64,000 nucleotides of DNA. Source: JAGRGG01 sp965217265 (GTDB lineage Bacteria; Pseudomonadota; Alphaproteobacteria; Geminicoccales; Geminicoccaceae). Below, piece after piece: positions 62,297-64,000 of this stretch. The translations under genes were made by a program, and so were the position numbers. The notes beneath the pieces were generated by a model that worked only from the letters and a program-made list of their open reading frames with translations, did no database searches and was not told the DNA's origin. How positions within the stretch are numbered: position 1 is the stretch's first letter; every line of letters begins with the position of its first letter. The stretch covers positions 1-64,000 of the forward strand of contig CBDCHP010000007.1 in NCBI GenBank assembly GCA_965217265.1, read 5' to 3'.

Positions 62297-64000
62297 TCAG
62301 CCCAGGGCCGGCTCGGCGACCCGCACCGGCCGCTCGATCGCCTCGATCAAGGCGGGCAGTTCGTCGAGCGGCACCGGCCGGCCGAAATGGTAGCCCTGCA
62401 CCTCGTCGCAGCGCAGCGCCCGCAGGGTCTCGGCCTCCGCCCCGGTCTCGACCCCCTCGGCGACGAGCCTGAGCCCGAGCCCGTGCCCGAGCCCGACCAT
62501 GCCCTTGAGCAGCGCCCGCTTGGTCGGGTTGGCGGCGCAGTCGCTGACGAACGCCCGGTCGATCTTCAACTCGTCGAACGGCAGGTCGCGCAGGTAGGCG
62601 AGCGACGAGTAGCCGGTGCCGAAATCGTCGATCGCCAGATCCACCCCCATCCGGTCCAGCCGCTTGATGCTCTCGATCGCGCGCGCGCGGCTGCGGTCGA
62701 CGAGCAGGCTCTCGGTCAGTTCGAGGCAGAGTTGTGACGGCCGCAGACCGCTCTCGGCCAGCGCCGCTTCGACCTCGGCCACCATGTCCATCTGCCAGAA
62801 CTGCGCCGCCGAGACGTTGACGCTGACGCGAAGGTCGGGCCGCTCAGCGACGAGGGTCCGCGCGTCGCGGCAGGCCCGGCGCAGGACCCAGAGCCCGAGT
62901 TCGCCGATGAGCGAGGAGCTCTCGGCCACGGCGACGAACTCCGAGGGCGGCACGCGGCCGCGGGTCGGGTGGTGCCAGCGCAGCAGCGCTTCGCAACCGA
63001 CGACGCTACCCTGCTTCAGGCAGACCTGCGGCTGGTAGTGGAGTTCGAGCGCGTCGGCCGCGATCGCTGCGCGCAGGTCCTGCGTCAGGCTCAGGCGATC
63101 GCGGGACGATTCGTACATGTCGGGGTCGAAGAAGCGGTACCCGTCGCGGCCCTCGGCCTTCACTTGATAAAGGGCGAGGTCGGCGTTGCGGCTCAGCGTG
63201 TCGAGGTCGCCGCCGTCGCCGGGTGCGAACGCCGCGCCGATGCTGAGCTTGGCCTTGACTTCCACCCCGTCCAAGCGCAGGGGTGCTGCCGTCGCCGCGC
63301 GCAGACGCTCGATGAGGACGACGACACCGTCGACGTTGTCCGCCTCGGGCAGCAACAGCGCGAACTCGTCGCCGCCGAGGCGGGCGAGCAGGTCGCGCGG
63401 GCGCAGGCAGCCCATCATGGTCTTGGCGAGCGCCACGAGCAGGTCGTCGCCGAAGTCGTGGCCGAGGCTGTCATTCACCTCCTTGAAATGATCGAGGTCG
63501 ATCAACAACAGCGCCGCCGTGCCGCCCGCATCGCCGATCTCGTTCAGCCGACGCCGCGCCTCGCGCTGGAACAGCGCCCGGTTGGCGAGCCCGGTCAGCG
63601 GGTCGTAGTAGGCGAGTTGTCGTAACTGGGCCTCGCGCTGCCTGCGCTCGGTCGTGTCCTGCACGACGGCGAAGATGTCCGCGCCGACGGCATCCTCGGG
63701 GCGATCGGGCCGCACCGCGACCCTCAGCGAGCGTCGACAGCCGTTCCGGTCGACGACGTGATATTCGGTCTCGAACCCCTGCCGTCCGCTGCGGCTCGCC
63801 GCGATAGAGGCGAGGAGCGCCGCGCGATCCTCGGGTTCGACCCGTTGGAGCAGCTCGTCCAGGGCCGGCGGGCGCGCATCGGCCGTCAAGCCGTGCAGTT
63901 GCGCGATCACGCCGCCGAGGTGGAGGGTACCGTCCTCGCCCAGCCGCCACGTGCCGAGGTTGGCAACGCGCTGGGCTTGGTCGAGTTCTAAGCTGTGGCG
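62297..64000 (-). CDS. PAS-GGDEF-EAL cyclic-di-GMP protein, 5' end cut by right edge
   Basis: The frame runs past GTG 63910 to the window end: LDQAQRVANLGTWRLGEDG is a PAS start, so the N-terminus lies outside. Then come a PAS-PAC segment (FETEYHVVDRNGCRRSLRVAV), a GGDEF domain with an intact LARLGGDEFALLLPE and an EAL domain with intact VVGCEALLRWHHP, DDFGTGYSSLAYL and FDELKIDRAFV. Both cyclase and phosphodiesterase sites look complete. It ends 20 bases from potC, convergent. Confidence 0.9.
   Translation of the reverse strand, partial: RHSLELDQAQRVANLGTWRLGEDGTLHLGGVIAQLHGLTADARPPALDELLQRVEPEDRAALLASIAASRSGRQGFETEYHVVDRNGCRRSLRVAVRPDRPEDAVGADIFAVVQDTTERRQREAQLRQLAYYDPLTGLANRALFQREARRRLNEIGDAGGTAALLLIDLDHFKEVNDSLGHDFGDDLLVALAKTMMGCLRPRDLLARLGGDEFALLLPEADNVDGVVVLIERLRAATAAPLRLDGVEVKAKLSIGAAFAPGDGGDLDTLSRNADLALYQVKAEGRDGYRFFDPDMYESSRDRLSLTQDLRAAIAADALELHYQPQVCLKQGSVVGCEALLRWHHPTRGRVPPSEFVAVAESSSLIGELGLWVLRRACRDARTLVAERPDLRVSVNVSAAQFWQMDMVAEVEAALAESGLRPSQLCLELTESLLVDRSRARAIESIKRLDRMGVDLAIDDFGTGYSSLAYLRDLPFDELKIDRAFVSDCAANPTKRALLKGMVGLGHGLGLRLVAEGVETGAEAETLRALRCDEVQGYHFGRPVPLDELPALIEAIERPVRVAEPALG

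Overview
The window is a high-GC (visibly around 70%) stretch of a bacterial chromosome. Gene content and style (xanthine-oxidase-type molybdenum maturation genes, FrmA/FghA formaldehyde oxidation, four-subunit sarcosine oxidase, glutaryl-CoA dehydrogenase, an Flp-type pilin, small proteins resembling DUF4170 and DUF6460) point to an alphaproteobacterium, most likely Rhodospirillales-like; this is inference. Genes are tightly packed, with many 4-bp ATGA/GTGA overlaps.

Layout. 1-0.3 kb: 5' part of a membrane-anchored protein. 0.4-8.5 kb: a CoxD/CoxE/XdhC/XdhC/MocA-fusion/cysteine desulfurase cluster for maturing molybdenum hydroxylases, then DUF3616, an Fe-S scaffold and MsrB. 8.7-14.3 kb: DusA, a nitroreductase, an Flp-like pilin, the ABC-F protein Uup and AMP nucleosidase. 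14.4-15.0 kb: a vapBC pair with a visible operator. 15.2-18.3 kb: GcdH, a protease-like protein without catalytic residues, a cation efflux pump. 18.4-22.9 kb: pgk, fba, a ThiE-like protein, efp and suhB. 23-32 kb: MFS transporter, FAD oxidase, ATP-grasp remnant, secreted barnase plus barstar, a MerR/CMD/AKR operon, HemW and a GH15 enzyme. 32-34.5 kb: desaturase, PhnD-like protein, small membrane protein. 34.5-37.3 kb: an AT-rich island holding one broken PHP + SMC-like ATPase gene. 37-43 kb: class A PBP, FdhD, MobA, a frameshifted RarD, DUF2147, an aminotransferase. 43.8-45.7 kb: ArsR-permease-universal stress protein operon. 45.8-52.6 kb: FrmA-FghA, a phosphatase, TusA-like, MobB-MoeA, a VOC protein, DUF4170, DUF302. 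52.7-64 kb: an unknown membrane protein, soxBDAG, HupE, a polyamine-type ABC transporter without binding protein, and a PAS-GGDEF-EAL protein that runs off the right edge.

How the genes may work together (inference). Sarcosine oxidase can release formaldehyde; FrmA and FghA convert it to formate; FdhD, MobA, MobB and MoeA serve bis-MGD enzymes such as formate dehydrogenase. The left cluster serves a different branch, the sulfurated mono-oxo Mo hydroxylases. No Mo enzyme structural gene lies in the window.

Most unusual features. (1) Six copies of a palindromic intergenic element of about 140-150 bp, each abutting the 3' end of a gene and often supplying its stop codon. (2) A barnase/barstar pair bracketed by two of these copies in opposite orientation. 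(3) The AT-rich PHP-ATPase gene, broken by an exact 16-bp tandem duplication at its start and by one internal stop codon.
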